64,000 nucleotides of DNA from Trogon surrucura (Eukaryota > Chordata > Aves > Trogoniformes > Trogonidae), in the NCBI GenBank assembly GCA_020746105.1, contig CM036633.1:7858501-7922500 (forward strand). Reading direction: 5' to 3'. The notes under the pieces are model-generated. The model worked only from the letters and a program-made list of their open reading frames with translations, had not been told where the DNA came from and ran no database searches. Position numbers and translations under genes: made by a program. Each line of letters opens with the position of its first letter. Position 1 is the first letter of the stretch. Shown here piece by piece: positions 1 through 13,169 of the stretch.

Positions 1-806
1 GCAGTGCCTGAAAAGCCCGTTTGAGGGGGAGCTGGGCTAAAACGGCCTGGTGTGAATGATGCCACTTTGCCAAAAAGATACTTAATGTTGTCTTTGTTGT
101 GACTTGCTACTACTCCTGGGTAGTGTTGGCTATGTGGATGTTCTAAAGCCCCCAGTGAACATTCAATTTAGGTAGATTTAAATACGGTTTCTTTTGGCCA
201 CTTCTTGCTATGGAGCAGTCAAGTCCCTCTCGTCCGTCGGCAAACACATTGCAGTACACATCTTTGTAAAGCCCTGTCCCTTTCTAGTGTGTATTAGTAG
301 TAAAATGTCCTGCAAGAATAACAGTGCCATGCTACTGTATGTAAATATTTGAAACGTATATACATGGTAGAATTCACTGTTTTCTGAAGTCAATACAGTT
401 TACACTGAGTGGACCATATTTGCAAAATACTAGCTTATGCCAAGAAAATGAATGAATTGTAATTTTGGTTATATTTATTGAATCATAACTTTAATAAGGA
501 ACACATACGTAGTGGAATTGATAGTAATCTATAGCTGTGTTTTGGGGTGTGAATTATGTTCCTTTGTGGCTAGTTTATTTGCACAAGGTTGTAAATCCAG
601 GAATTAATTTCTGTCTGGGTGTACGCTGCGTTTTTTTAAAGCAATCAGAAAATTAAAACTGCCATCTAAAACAGCAGGAAAGAGGAGTGGTTGTTGTATT
701 TTTCAAGCTTAGCACTTTATGTGGGCGATCTGTTTCTTTTAAGTTATTTAAAAAATGTTTTTAAAAGCAAAGTTTAATACTTATGCTCATACTTACTGTA
801 CATTTG

Positions 807-812
807 AATAAA
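807..812 (+). terminator. Candidate proximal poly(A) signal AATAAA
   Basis: An exact AATAAA is followed within about 35-90 bases by T- and GT-rich DNA (TTTTTCCTC, then TGTTGTTTCC and TGTGTAG around 840-905), the usual downstream element layout. It would end a short form of the upstream transcript. Confidence 0.4.
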
Positions 813-1951
813 TGGATTCTCTGCTGGAAATTTAATCTTTTTCCTCTAGTGTGCTCATAATTTGTGCTTACTGGGAGTGAAGTGTTGTTTCCTTCTGTGT
901 AGTATCTCGTATGTAGCCTTCCTTAGTGTTCTTCCTATTCCTTTTTTGGTTCTGGTTTATGTACTGTAGCAATTCATATAACTTGTGTGCTTTGGGGCTG
1001 TGCTCCAGGCGGTGCCGCAGGGTAGCCGTGTGTGTCTCAGTGCTCCTGGGCTCTGCTGCTGCAGCGGGCAGCTCACGTGGAGGTTTTGTGACAAGCACTG
1101 TTCTCTCCTTGCATCTCTGCAGTAATTCCAGGTGTGTTGTGACCCTCTTAATTTATTTCTTTTTTTTTTTCTTTAACTCTACATTCATTTTCTCCATGCG
1201 GCTTGTCAGGTTTATCTTTGCAAAGATGTGTTTTGCTCAGCTCATAGCGCAATTAAAAAGGAAAGTTCTTTATTCAGTAGCACCAGCTCAAATTTGTGCA
1301 GTCTTATCACAAGTGGGCTGTGGAGTGATGAGCAGCATCCCTGGTGTTCCCTCACTGTTGAGAGCTACATGCCGAGAGCTGCAGCTGTGGCTTATCCAAA
1401 CTGAGCAGCACCGAAGGCGTTGTTTTTCTGCGGTCTGCTGGGCTATCACAGTTAAACTCGGTGACAACTTCTCTTGACCTCTGCAACTGCTGAGGGAACT
1501 TCTGCTGTAGCTGAGCTGAGTTTGTCAGGGAGCCCCGGAGAGTTAGATGTGTGAATCCCCTAGAGCTTGTCTTTTGGTTCTGTCTTTTGAAGAAAGCTGC
1601 TGCACCATCTGATGCACCATAAATCCTTGGTTTGCCCAAGCCATCTGCAGCAGGTCTGGGAGCTGCTACTGCACGCAGCTCACCCTCACAGGTTCTCTGC
1701 ACACAGCTGTGTGGATGGGGTTTGACTCATCTCCACAGTTGCTGGGGCTGATCCAGTGCCCGCAAAAATCTTCAGCGTGAGCTGGATAGGTTTTATTTTT
1801 TATTTATTAATAGTTATTTCATAATAAACTCTTGATTTGCCTGAAATCCTGGGTTCTACAGCTTTGCCAATATGGTCCATTACTACTGCCTACTACAACT
1901 TGTGTACTTATATGCCTTTGAGAACATTTTTAATTGTTAAAATTGTTAAAA

Positions 1952-1957
1952 AATAAA
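1952..1957 (+). terminator. Candidate internal poly(A) signal AATAAA
   Basis: AATAAA sits inside a very AT-rich run with many TTAAT and TAATT steps. The GT-rich element downstream is weak, so this is a less convincing cleavage signal than the ones near 810 and 2170. Confidence 0.25.
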
Positions 1958-2169
1958 TGTTAATTTAATTTTTAATTGGGGAAATGGATTCTGATGTCAA
2001 AATGATATTTACCGTGATGCCAATGATGTTTTGTACCTGTCATCTAGTTAAACATGTAAATACTCTTGATTCAAGAGAAATATGAATGCCAATTATTTAT
2101 TGTTCTGTGGAGTTGTATGTTGCAAATGTGTAAAAATGTAAAAGGGAGTGTTGTAAAACAAGGTGAAAA

Positions 2170-2175
2170 AATAAA
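2170..2175 (+). terminator. Candidate distal poly(A) signal AATAAA
   Basis: AATAAA is followed 20-30 bases later by the TTCTTTACTTC region and by GT-rich DNA near 2255-2290 (GTGTTTTGAC, TTGTGTGTAGG). It sits at the right edge of the UTR-like block and is the best candidate for the final 3' end of the upstream gene. Confidence 0.5.
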
Positions 2176-2199
2176 TTTTATGCAACTTCTTTACTTCAT

Positions 2200-5100
2200 C
2201 CATATACACCATGTATGATGCACCCGAGTTAGTCGCAGCGTGATCAGTCCAAGATGTGTTTTGACAGAATTGTGTGTAGGTTAAGTTGCATTGTGGCCCT
2301 TTGGTCTACATGGGAAATGCATATTGGAGACACGGTCCGTCCTTTCTGCTGATCAGTGTAGACCTGCTTCATTCATTTCTTTATCATAAGCAGTTTTCTA
2401 ACAGTCTTAACAGGGGTTGGTGGTTGTTGGAGTTTCTTTTTGGTTGATTTTGGTTAGTTGTTTGGTTTTGGTTTTGTTTGGGGTTTTTTGGGTTTTTTGC
2501 AGTGTCGTAATGTTTTGCTGTCCTTCACTTTATTAGTGACTTCTTGCCAGTTAGGAGCTGGCTGCTGCAACTGCCAGGTGGAACTTCAGCCCCTGGCTGC
2601 TGCTTCCCTGCTGCCTTCTCTGCAACCAAGGAGTCCCAGGGTATCCAGCTGTCCCAAGGATTTTAAATGAGCCCTGTAATTTGTAACTTTGTAAATTCAG
2701 TTCAAGAAACTCGGCTCATTCAGGAAGATTCTGGTCAAATCATCTTCACAATTTTTGGTGCAACCCCAACTGAGGGAGAAGATGATCGTTCCTGCTGGTA
2801 CCCCCAGCAGGAGAAAGTCTTTGGTTTGCCATACATATATGCTGCTCTTGGGGAAGCAATGATGCAGTAGCATTAAGAACAGCTATTTCTGGAACATTCT
2901 CATCACTTGAACATTTGATTCAGTAACTGGCTTGGTAACAGCAGTCCCAGGGCAAGGTCTGTTTGCCCCACTTCTGGTCAAAAATAGGAGGGAGAGGGAG
3001 GAGTTAACACTGGGGCAAACTTCAGTAACATTGATTAGGAACACAGTATGACAGTTTTCTACCAAAAATGCAATAGAGCTGTAAACTCTTTAAAAAATAA
3101 CTAAAAAATATATGTAATTGGATAAAGTAAATCTATGGCTTGGGAGGCTTTAACCAAAGCAATGGTAAACTATCCCTCGGATCATTAAACATAAAGTTTT
3201 TCTTTAAGATTCTATAGGATGCAGATGCCAGCATCTTAACCTTTTTCATTATCAACGGCTTTGTATAGAATAGTTAATGCAAATACTAAATAAACAATTT
3301 TTGTGATGTTTGCACGCATGAAATGAATGCTGTAGACTCCAGAAATTACAGTAATAGAATTCACTCCCAAGTGTTACCAATTTCCCACTCTAAATGGGTT
3401 ACATAAGTCCTAGTTAGTGGTTCTTTTAATTTATGGATGGTTTCTTTTTAATGGTGAAATGTGTAACTAAAAAAGCTAGAAATAGTTTTTCTAAACTCAC
3501 TCTGGAAAGGGAATGAGAATTTCTGCAAATTTTTTTTTCACCCAAACATTGCATAATAGTAGAAATGTCAAAGATTTCCATGGGGTTTAATTTCATTCTT
3601 CATGTGGCTGTGGTCATACAAGAAGTTTGAACACTGCAGGGGTTGGCAGATTTTTGGAAGATCACACATCCTGGGGTAAGTTTTCAGCCTAGACTTTACC
3701 AAAGAATGCCAGTGGCCTTATTTTTCTAATTGTGGTTGTATTATACACTAGTGTCTTTTTTTTCTTTTTTTCTTCTAAAAAAATATAAAAAATAGTAGAA
3801 CCTGGCTGGTCATTGGGTATCTGACTACAGCTCTAAGCCTTATTTGTTGTATGAAGATGTACAGAAGCTTTACCTTAAACCATTTGGGGAGAAGTCAACC
3901 TCATCGATATGACCTTTGCCTTATGATGGCTCAAGTTGTGGCAGCTGTGCATCTACTCTACCTCTTCTCCATTGCTTTACCATGGCATTAAATATTGTCA
4001 TCTTGGTAAATCTTTGCTAGAGGAAGGTAACTGCTCCTGTTCCCATTTCGCAGGCAGGAGATGGGGGCAGAAGGAACCTGAAGTCTCTGGGCTGTGCCCA
4101 ATGTCCACAGCAGAGCATGGAGTGCACAACAATTATTGGACTTTTTTCTCCACCTTAGACATCAGAGTCAATCCTATAGGAGTTTTCCACAGAGCGTTCA
4201 GATGTCTATTTTTGAATTAGGAATGTGATTACAGGCTTCAGAAAACCTGTCCTTATTGTATGGAGACTTGATAACGCAACCCAGAAATTTTACCAGGCTC
4301 TCCCGTCTTAAAGCTGGAACTGCAGATCCAAATTACATTGGTGCTAAATCTTTTGCAACTGCACATGAAAACAGTGAGTTTCACGGAGTGTGAGCCGCAG
4401 CTGGCTGCAGGAGTAGCTTTGCTGCAAATGTGGAAAGGTAATGCAAGGAAAAGCTTTGCTGACAGTGACAGAAGCATTTAATCCTGATCAAGCACCCATT
4501 TAAGGTCAGTATCAAAACTGATGCTGTGGTTTCCTTGGGCCATGAACTGGCATTTCCTGATCCTAAAACTCTCTGGGTGGTGTGGGGCTCTCTGGGTTAC
4601 AGTGGCGGATCTGTGAATTTATGCTGCTTGTAATTAAAGTTATAGATGATCAGCAACTTGCAGGATCTGGCCTTCAGAAGAATGCCCTTCCCTCTGCTGC
4701 TCTTCCTCCCTTTGTGGCCTAAGACCTAACTATTCTTGAGTGGGTTACAAAAAAGGGCTTTAAAATCATTGCATTCCCACTTTAAAGCCTCCCTGTCTTA
4801 GCTTGCTGTAATTGTGCACGTAAGGAGGAATATTGTGTGCTGTTCAGATTCTCTCACAGAAAGAAGTAGTAACAAGAACAATCTGTGCAAAAGAATTTAG
4901 CGCATTAAAGATGGGGGTAATAGTCATTCTCATTTGTCCTTTTATGTGAAACAGATTTTATTTTAAATGTACACTCTGAGTAGCTTAACCATATCCAGAA
5001 ACTTGTTTACCAGGGTAAAAGTAGAATTACCCACAATATAAATTAAGAGCATGAGTAGAGGTGAATTGATTGTGAGATTCTGCTTAGTCAGCTCGGAAGG

Positions 5101-8100
5101 ACTCCTGGAGCACACATCTCGGTGGGCACATGGGAAGCGGCTATCTCCTGTGCTTGAGGCTTCATCGTTGTAGATTTACTCATGTGTTGCACATCTGCTC
5201 TGAAAGAGCTGAGCTGTAGCTCTGCTGTAGGCGTTTTAGTTCTCTGCCGTTAGACATGGATCCGTCTTGCCATGGGTCTTCCATTTTTAAGACGTGGCAC
5301 TTCAGATTCATTTTCTGCAATGGCAGATTTCACCAATGTGTGACTTGTCAAAGAGGGATGGAAATTGCTGTTGACTGGGACTCCTATGTAAAATGAGAAC
5401 AAACCATTCATCAGTGGGACCATTAGATAAAAAGCTGTGCAGTGCTCCTGCTGAAGCATGTTACCTGCACCAGCAGCAGTGGTGTAACAGCCATGGACAC
5501 AAAAACGTCTTGGTGCTGAGCCCATGGGAAAGACAAGGGATGCTGCTTCCATTGTAAATTTGAGATTGAGATTTTGAATAAAAAACATATTTGTAAGAAT
5601 CAGCATTCCCTCTGTCAAACAGCATCTCTGATCCAATGCAGTGGCTTTCAGTGAGTCACTGCTTCTGCCACTGCTGTGGCTGCAGTCCTGGACCAGCTGT
5701 CACTCTGGACAGAAAGGTCCCACATGTGAACTGGCTCTCCTGGGCAGGCCAGGGCACCGATTTGGAACCGAGAGTTCAAATGGCTCATGCTTGCTGCATT
5801 TTATTACTTTTGGCTTTGATCTTGTTCCAAGAGTTAAAGGATAGGATGTTAGAGGAGAGACCTCTGGACCGCAGCAGATGGTGAAGCAGCTCATCACCTT
5901 GCTGCGAGGGCAGGGGCACTACCAGCTGTCCTCTCAGTCACTGCAGGTAGCAGCTTCCTTTGCCCTGAAGAAGGTGTTGGGACGGTTTATTGCTTTCCGG
6001 CTGCACCTCTAGTAGGCTCCATCCTGTTCTCTTTATGTTTGACAACCAGCACACTACAAGCTGTAAAATTTCAGAGCCCTGGTGAAGAGCAGCCAATATT
6101 TTAACCACTCTCTTGCCAAGGCTTCCTTGGTGTGAGCCTGCAACACAAATGAGCAGAGCTCTCACTGTGCTGGTGAGTAGCAATCCCAGGGAAAGCCACA
6201 CACCCCCCTGCTTGACCGAGGTTCACCTCCCGGATTCTGGGAGTGGATGTCAGCCCTCACAGTGCTCGTGCCTGATTGCCATGTGTGTGCACACAATGCC
6301 TTTGCATGTAGGTATAGTTACAAATCACTTGATTTGTTTGTAAGATCCTTTCCTTAATTTGATTTTTAAATGTAAATTGAGCAATTACATCCTGCTGTTT
6401 ATTAATATAACTTTAATTATTTAGTATGTTTTCTTGGCTTCATTCTAGCCAGGAACAATTACTTCAAGCCCAACAACAAGCTGAAAAGTATTTTTAGCGT
6501 TGAAGATCAATAAAAATAAACAAGAGCAAGAATTCTTTTTTTTGCCTAAAGTGTGACCTGGAAGCTAACATTGTTCTCCTTACCTCTGTTTCTGTCCAAG
6601 GTGGGTAAAAAAACAGGAAAAAGAGAAGACCAGCTACTCCAAGGAAGCATTTATCAATTATTTTCAGTGTGGCACGGGCACTTCTCTACCCTGGCAGCTG
6701 GGCTGTAAAATGAAAAAATAAAATTCTAAAAGTCCGGGTTTAGATGTTATCAACCACTCGTCTATCTTACTTTTTTCCCGATATGTCTCTTTCCAATCTT
6801 TGGTATCCTTTCATTTATTTGTCACTTCCATTTAATATGCACTACTGCCTTTTAGCTGAATCCAGATAGATTAACCAACATGACACTTTACATTTCAGGC
6901 TGAAACTAGTGCCAGAGTTTCGTAGGCAACTGTCTGTAGACTAAAGTTTGATTCAAAATTGCCCAGTTTTACTTCTATGAAGTCTCAAGCCTCCTGCTTA
7001 TTGGATTTTGATACCCGATCTTTACTATATTCAAGGAGAAATGAGCCAGAAAACATTTTTTTTCTAAGTGAAATTGCTATTTGCAACACTAACCCGTAAG
7101 GAGAAAATCTTTACAAAATCAGATGGTAGGATGTACATTGTGTTGGTATCCCAGTGGAATACTCGGGGCTGGTGTAAACAAACAGGTCACGCTCATCCAC
7201 ACAATCCTCAGGTTTTGTTCAAGTCTGAGTTGAATTCTTGCAAGTCTTAGTTGCTGAAGGGTGGAACTGATTTTCACAGGTGCAATGTTCACCATAAATA
7301 GCCTCCAACAGAAAGAAACGTCTTGGATTTCACACGTGAGCGACAGCTATTTCCTTCAACAGCCTAGGTGTCTTTTGTGGTCTTTCACCGTCAGGATACC
7401 GTGCAGGGCCGTGATTTACACGCGTTCCCACTCTTCTTTCTTTCAGCTCCTGTTGCCATTCCAGCTCCAAAGGACATAATGCCACAAAGCCTTCAGTAAA
7501 ACCAGAGCCTGGAGGAAATATCAGGTGTTAACATCCAATAAAAAACTAACACGCTTGAATGAACTGGCATTGCAAGGTACCTCTTGTATGGGCTAAGCAA
7601 GGACTGACCTAATGTGTGGTTTTATGATGGTGGCAGGTAAAGACTAATTATAGACCCTGGACTCCATCATGAACTGACTTGTCAAGTTAACTTACCGACT
7701 GAAGTACCTACAATTGCATTGCGGAGGCTTTCTTCTCCTTTGTATAACTGAATGCAGTCACTCCTGAAGAAACATAGTGAGTAAATCTGAGGTGCTGAAA
7801 GAAATACTGCACTAGAAATTACGCTGTAGGGAACGTTTTATATGCGTTGGGGTAAATTAATGACTGGGTTTGGGTTTTTTAGGGAAAAAAAAAAAGCACA
7901 ACAAACTTTGTGCACAAATACGTACTTTAAAATACATTTTCTTTCAAACACCAACTATTTTAATAACAGCATAAATCAAATTTTACAGACCACATATTTC
8001 AAGTATGAAGTTCATTAAATGTGTGAACTTCTAGATTAGCTGCTGGGTGTGGCCAGAGCCCCAGTAATGAATTGTAAATTTTGTTCAGGATATAGTATCA

Positions 8101-9640
8101 GATTCCTTGGCCCTGGCGATGATATTAAAGGGACAAAACCACCTTTTCAAAACAGTTAAAACCTTTCTTTATTATCTTTATTTAGTTTAGCCATCGCATG
8201 ATGTAGCAAATGACTGCATCAGTGTTTCCATCCTGAACCTAATGTACAGGTGTCTAACTGGATTAGTTCATTCTTCTTGTTATTATTAAACCAACTTAAG
8301 TCCTAATGTAACTGAAATTAGTGCTATCTACTCATACATGCATTTTTGCCAGTGCCCTGATAATGAGTGGTAGACTGTGTTTGGATATAAGAATATGACT
8401 CTAAACTGCAATTTACTCTGAACTTGTGGGAAAAGAATCACTTTGTATAGTGGGAAAGTGGGTCCCTGAGTGCATGTAGTCTGTGAGCATGATGGGTTCC
8501 ATAGTCATCTTCTTGGTCTAGGCTGGCTAAGTCCTTCCTGGACTAGATTTCAACAATAAATACTTTCCAAAAGCTTGGCAAACACCCAGCCCCACTGGAG
8601 AGGCACATGGGGAGGTCCATGCTGAGAGCTATGAAGCCACTGCTGCATTGACATGTACCTAGGGGATGTCGAATCCCAAAAGGAACAGCTGGGGGAAAAT
8701 GCTCATAATCATCTGTAATCAGAAGAACCTCTTCAAATTGCTACCTTGGTTCTCTGCAGTAACTCCTTGGAAGGGGAAGGTGAGTTGAATAGCTGGGAGT
8801 AATGATTAATTCATGATGCCATTCCCATTCCACAAACTGTTCTATGAGCTGGGAGCAATGTGCAAAAGTGTTCAGCTATTTCCTTGTGCTGTTGTAACAA
8901 CTATAATTGAGGGGACAGGATTTCTGTTGTATGTACCTACACTGAACAGAGCTGGATTCCCACTTCTTGTCTGTCCCAGGGAAGGGCACTGGACACGGTG
9001 CCTGTTAATCTGCATTGCCTGGCCTTGGCCAGCACAGGTAGTTTCCTTCTCTCCCCTGCCTCCTGCACGATGCAAAGGGAAGGAGTCAGTTCTGATCTTA
9101 GTATGACCAGTAATGGGAATTACTCAGGTAGCACCTTTTGATGGGGTGAAAAATCCAGGGTTAAAAAGTAGAAGAATTGGCAGTTCTCAGCCATGGCTCT
9201 TTGTTGGAGATCTCAAAGTGTGGCCTGGTGACTGCAGGTACAGTGACTTAACATTTACCTGTTTTTTCTAGAGCTTAACTTCTTGTCTGCTTGCCGTGCC
9301 CACATAGAGAAGTACCTCTCCAAATCCCAGTGTGACTAATGTTGTTCCTAATTATTCCAGCAAGTGGTTGTTCTATTTGGCTGTTTGTTTTTTTTTTTTT
9401 CCTGAACCTTAGCTTGAATTCTTGGAAAATGAAACAAAACTCCCCACCAATGGTTTCACAATCATAAAGAGAAAATATAATTGGCAAGAAACTGATGTCT
9501 TTACAGCCTCATCCAGAATTCTTGTTTGCTTGATTAGTCTTGTTTTATTTATTTTAAAAAAAAAAAAAAAGGTTATAGCCCACTTTTATCCTATGTGCTC
9601 ATTTGCAAAAAGTCTCGAGTTGCTAACCTAGTCCTTGGTG
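2200..9640. other. Intergenic region, no gene supported
   Basis: Short open frames here are all under about 130 codons, on both strands, with no recognisable protein, splice logic or codon bias. Apart from one old SINE-like fragment near 4.04 kb and short homopolymer runs (for example T-rich DNA near 3755 and 9388), I see nothing specific. It separates the UTR-like block from the CpG cluster upstream of NFATC2. Confidence 0.6.
4038..4118 (-). repeat. Ancient MIR-like SINE fragment
   Basis: Read on this strand, the order of words resembles the reverse complement of a MIR core: TTCCCATTTCGCAGGCAGGA, then a GGGGCAGA block, then TGCCCAATGTCCACAGCA, which parallels the TGCCCAAGGTCACACAGC segment of MIR. 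Divergence is high and the ends are uncertain. Confidence 0.35.
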
Positions 9641-9649
9641 TTAGCTTTA

Positions 9650-10330
9650 CGTAAAACGGTGCTAATCTGGAGGACCTAAGCATTCCCTGAAAACGGCGTT
9701 TGATGTTCGGGTAACCGCACAGATCGCGGGGCATCACCATCCCTCTTCGCACAAGTTCGCTGAAGTCGGTCGGCGGATTTTAGGTTCGGAATAGATGTAG
9801 CCGCGTTACGTTGCTTTTATTTCTGAGCTGCCGCGTTTGAATCCTGCTCGCAAAGGTGAAGATCCACCCGCACCTTTCCCGTTCCCGGCTCCCCCCACCG
9901 CCTCCGCCCCGTGCCGGGAGCAGCGCCCGCCCCTCCCCGCGGCGGCTCCGCGCAGCCCCGTGCTCCCGCCGCCCTTCCGTTCTCTTTATCGATGCGGGCA
10001 ATACCTGTAAATTCTGGGATTTTTCAGCTGAATGGTCGGTTTTGCTTTCTGCCCGAGGGTGAAAAAAAGCCTCCCGGGAGGACCGATCCTCTCCGCCTAA
10101 CGGGCCATCCCGCCTCGTCTTCTCTCTCCCGCAAATGAATTGCCTTGCTTCTGAAATTCCCTATTCGGGAATCAATGCGGGCTCTTGGCAAAGTGAAAGG
10201 GCCAGGGTAGAGGTGAGCGGTGATTTCGGTCCCGGCGGGGAGGACGGAGTTGCGAGAGGCCATGGCAGGGGTGTTGGGGGATGCCGGCGGGGCCGGAGGA
10301 TGTTGGGGGCCGGTCAGGTCCCAGGCGGCC
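9650..10330. promoter_or_regulatory. CpG-rich block (candidate promoter or enhancer)
   Basis: CG dinucleotides become dense after about 9650 in otherwise AT-rich DNA, with GC-rich segments at 9880-9985 and 10200-10340. The block ends abruptly at an A/C-rich tract near 10345. No coding exon is recognisable. It lies about 5.8 kb upstream of NFATC2 exon 1a, so it may be an upstream promoter, a noncoding RNA promoter or a distal regulatory element. Confidence 0.45.
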
Positions 10331-10339
10331 GCCCACATA

Positions 10340-10440
10340 TTTTATTTTTTCCCTAGATAAAAAACAACAACAACAATAAACCACAACAAAAGGAAAAAAA
10401 AAAACCCACAACAAACAAACACACCAAAACAACAAGGTCT
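10340..10440. repeat. A/C-rich simple sequence
   Basis: A low-complexity stretch is made of A runs and CAA/ACAAA words, directly abutting the CpG block. A similar A/C-rich patch recurs at about 10948-10990. I read it as simple sequence with no function assigned. Confidence 0.6.
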
Positions 10441-11759
10441 GTTTTTTTCAAGAGACCGAGGTTCAGAATAGATTGTCCTACAGCGGCAGGTGCAGATCTC
10501 GTAATTTTTTCACATGTAACCCGACTTGAGGATATTTCCATATACAAGGGGTTATGAACTCGGGCAGCCATGTGCTTCACTGTCTGTCTGCAATCCTGCA
10601 GATCTCTAGGAGATGGACAAAGTAATAAGTAAAACGTGAAATTGCATCCTAGGGTGGTATCACATCAGGCCAGCTGAATTAATTGCAGCTAGGCAGCTAG
10701 AGCGGGGCTCTATTGTTCTGTAAGTGAGTTGAAAGACGTTTAGTTTTTCCTTTACAGGAAATTTTCGAGGGAAGAGAAAGAATGTTCTCTACCCTTTCTT
10801 CAATATCTTTTTTTATTTGTGGTTTTGTTTTCTGAGGTTGTCTTTGTTGAGTAAATAGTAAAATGAATTAAAAAATCACTCTTCACTTATAAAAGCAATT
10901 TTTGATGTCCACAAACAGAATCCATTTATTAAACGCCAATTCTTAGAGGAAAAAAAAACCCGAAACACAACAAACAAACAACAAAAAATACTTTAACTAA
11001 AAACAAATAGCCTTTCAGTTTATTCAGTTTTGTTGAAAAAAAACCCAGAAAATTTAAATCAATTTTCATTTTAGATGAAAAGCTATTTCTCATTTGGAAA
11101 AAATGTTTTGATGGGAAAAATTCAAGCAGTTCTAGTTTCAATCTCGGAGAGCTGTGTGTGGGTGGATTCTCCGAGCCACGTGGAGCTCATTACAAGATCA
11201 GACACTCCGTTTGTAACTCAATTAAGTGAGTGACTATGTTATTTAGACAAGTGCATTGTCAGAAATAAGCTTGAGCGGGTAACATGCAATCATGATGCTC
11301 TAGGACTGTTATGAAAACGGAGGGAGGTGCCAGTCTGCATTACTTGAGCAGGCCGAGCTGCAGATGTTGAATTTTTTTGGTCTATTCGGGACTCCGGGTT
11401 AGGTGCAGTGAAGACACACCCGGAGCGTGTGGATCGGGAGTTTACGCACGGCTCTGCTGAACATCTTGAACATGTCGTGGTTGCGCCAGAGAGTGCATTG
11501 TGTGTGATGGCAGATTTGGGGAAAACAGTATTTACTTTGGAAGGGTGAGGAGCTTTTGTCAAAAATACTTATTGTTGCTGTGAGCCTGAAATACCTTTTG
11601 CAAGTGGAAAACAGAGATGTCTCCATGAAGTCTATGATGATAAACTCCGGGCAGCTGCCCCAATGGCCTGAGAGCACATCCTCAGGAAGCCTTGATGTCT
11701 TATCTTCCGAAGAGCATGAGAAAAATTTAAAAAAACAACAGACTATTTCATTTTTATTG

Positions 11760-12065
11760 CCAATTAACAGCGTGGAGCCGGTCGGGGAGCGCTCATTCTC
11801 CGGCGGGAGGGGAATGCAGCGGCCCTGCCCGGTGGCCGGGGCGATACTGTGGAGAAAGTCAAGGACTCCCTGGGGCCAGGACCCCCGGGAACCCGATTCC
11901 CTGCAGCACCCCAGAGCCCTCCGTATCTCCCCAGCCGCCCCTAGCTCTCCTCACCCGGGCAGGGAGCTCCTTGCTCAGCCTCTGCCGGGAGCCCGGCTCT
12001 GAGGACGGGCTGAACTGCTCACGGGGAGAACGACGGTTCCCAAATCTATCCCCCTGAGCCGGGGA
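11760..12065. promoter_or_regulatory. Short GC/CpG-rich patch
   Basis: About 300 bases of GC-rich DNA with several CGs, including CCGGTCGGGGAGCGC near 11778 and CACGGGGAGAACGACGG near 12020. It is flanked by AT-rich DNA. No recognisable exon is present. It belongs to the CpG cluster that spans 9.6-17 kb. Confidence 0.3.
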
Positions 12066-12367
12066 GCTGGCCAAGGCCAGGAGATGTACCTCCTTCCCTG
12101 TCCCTAAAAGCCGGGCATCCTCTTGGCAAATCCCTCAGGTTGCCATGGGCATGGTGGAGAGGTGGGTCTGTTGTTGGAGGGGGTGTGGATGTGGTCCAGA
12201 ATGTGCCCCTGAAAGGAAGAGGAAGTATTCTCCTAAAGAGGGAATAAATAGCTAAAAATATTACCTATTAATAGCTCTTTACTTCCAAAAATAAAATCCC
12301 TTAGTGATACCAAAATAAGAAAGCAAAGGAAAGTCGGAGGTATTTGGCCTTCCTTTGAAAAAGGAAG

Positions 12368-12377
12368 CTAAAAATAA
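12368..12377 (+). promoter_or_regulatory. MEF2-type site CTAAAAATAA
   Basis: An exact fit to the MEF2 consensus YTAWWWWTAR, about 75 bases upstream of a TATATAAG box. A near match, CTAAAAATAT, lies at 12252-12261. Function is inferred from the motif and its position only. Confidence 0.35.
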
Positions 12378-12443
12378 CTATATATATATAAAAATCTCTC
12401 GTTTCTAGGGAAAGTCTCTGCCCCCGCATCCAGCTTGCACAGT

Positions 12444-12451
12444 TATATAAG
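12444..12451 (+). promoter_or_regulatory. TATA box TATATAAG, candidate core promoter
   Basis: TATATAAG is followed 25-35 bases later by a pyrimidine-rich stretch and then the CpG-bearing CCGCGGCCGC near 12474-12484, a plausible start-site region. The TATA box, the CG-rich start region and the upstream MEF2-type site form a compact promoter-like arrangement. No long open frame follows, so any transcript would be noncoding or a 5' leader. Confidence 0.35.
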
Positions 12452-13007
12452 ACTTGAACTACATCCCCCTTCTCCGCGGCCGCTCACAACGCGCTGGGAA
12501 CCGGAGCCAGATGGAGAAAGGTTCCGTCAGGAAAGTTTAACTCAGCGGGGAAGCTGCAGCCAGTGGAGGACACGATTCTCTCGCTGAACTCTCCAAAAGC
12601 CTTGGAAATCTTGCAGTTGTGTCATATGCTGGTTTGGGGAATGCTAGCAGTCCGGAGGCAGCCGCCAGCCCTCTTTCGCTTCTTTATTTATTTTTTTTTT
12701 TCGCTTTGCACTGAGTTTAATTTGGGTAGCAGGATTCAGCATTTTTAAGTTGGAAAATACTTGGTGGAAGAAGATATTTTAGGAAAACCCTGTCATGTGA
12801 ACTAGCGGGAGCCGATCAAACCGAGCTATTAAAAGAAAGTCATTGTATTTTTAAACGGCCCAGACTAGGGAAGCCAACCTGTGTGCCATAACCGCTGAGC
12901 TGTGACTGCTCCCCCCATTATAGCTCAGCGTGGGAGGAAGCAAAGCTTTCCGTCGGGGTCGCCCATTCTCCGCTCGCTCTGGGATACCCTTTGGCAGGGC
13001 CCGTTGC

Positions 13008-13036
13008 CCCCCCCCCGCTGTGTGTGTGTGTGTGTC
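13008..13036. repeat. Poly-C followed by (TG)n microsatellite
   Basis: A run of C is followed, after GC, by an uninterrupted TG repeat ending near 13035. It is a simple microsatellite. Confidence 0.7.
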
Positions 13037-13169
13037 CCCTGCACCCCACTGCTCTCTCTGCTCGCCCTCAGCCCCCTCCAAGCTCGTCCCTTCCCTGCTC
13101 TGCCTTAATGCTCCCCCATATAGGAGCCCTTCCTCAGATCCTTTCCTCTGAATTTCCCAGTGCAATTGT

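Larger units (their letters stand above)
1..2190 (+). other. ATP9A: Probable 3' UTR of an upstream gene (ATP9A by synteny)
   Basis: No recognisable coding exon is visible. The stretch is AT-rich with many stop codons in all frames, contains AU-rich runs such as TTATTTATTG near 2095, and has three AATAAA hexamers. It ends around 2190, where the sequence character changes. In mammals ATP9A, a P4-type flippase-like ATPase of endosomes and the trans-Golgi, lies upstream of NFATC2 in the same orientation, so its last-exon UTR is expected here. The gene name therefore rests on gene order and not on any peptide match. The stop codon and last coding residues must lie left of the window or go unrecognised. 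An alternative is plain intergenic DNA. Confidence 0.5.

Noticed and set aside
1..50. Possible end of an upstream coding exon at the left edge
   Set aside because: The three short open frames at the edge hold no residues I could match to ATP9A or anything else, so the edge is left as UTR-like.
1352..1702. 116-codon minus-strand frame in the UTR-like block
   Set aside because: No domain, no splice signals, composition typical of random open frames.
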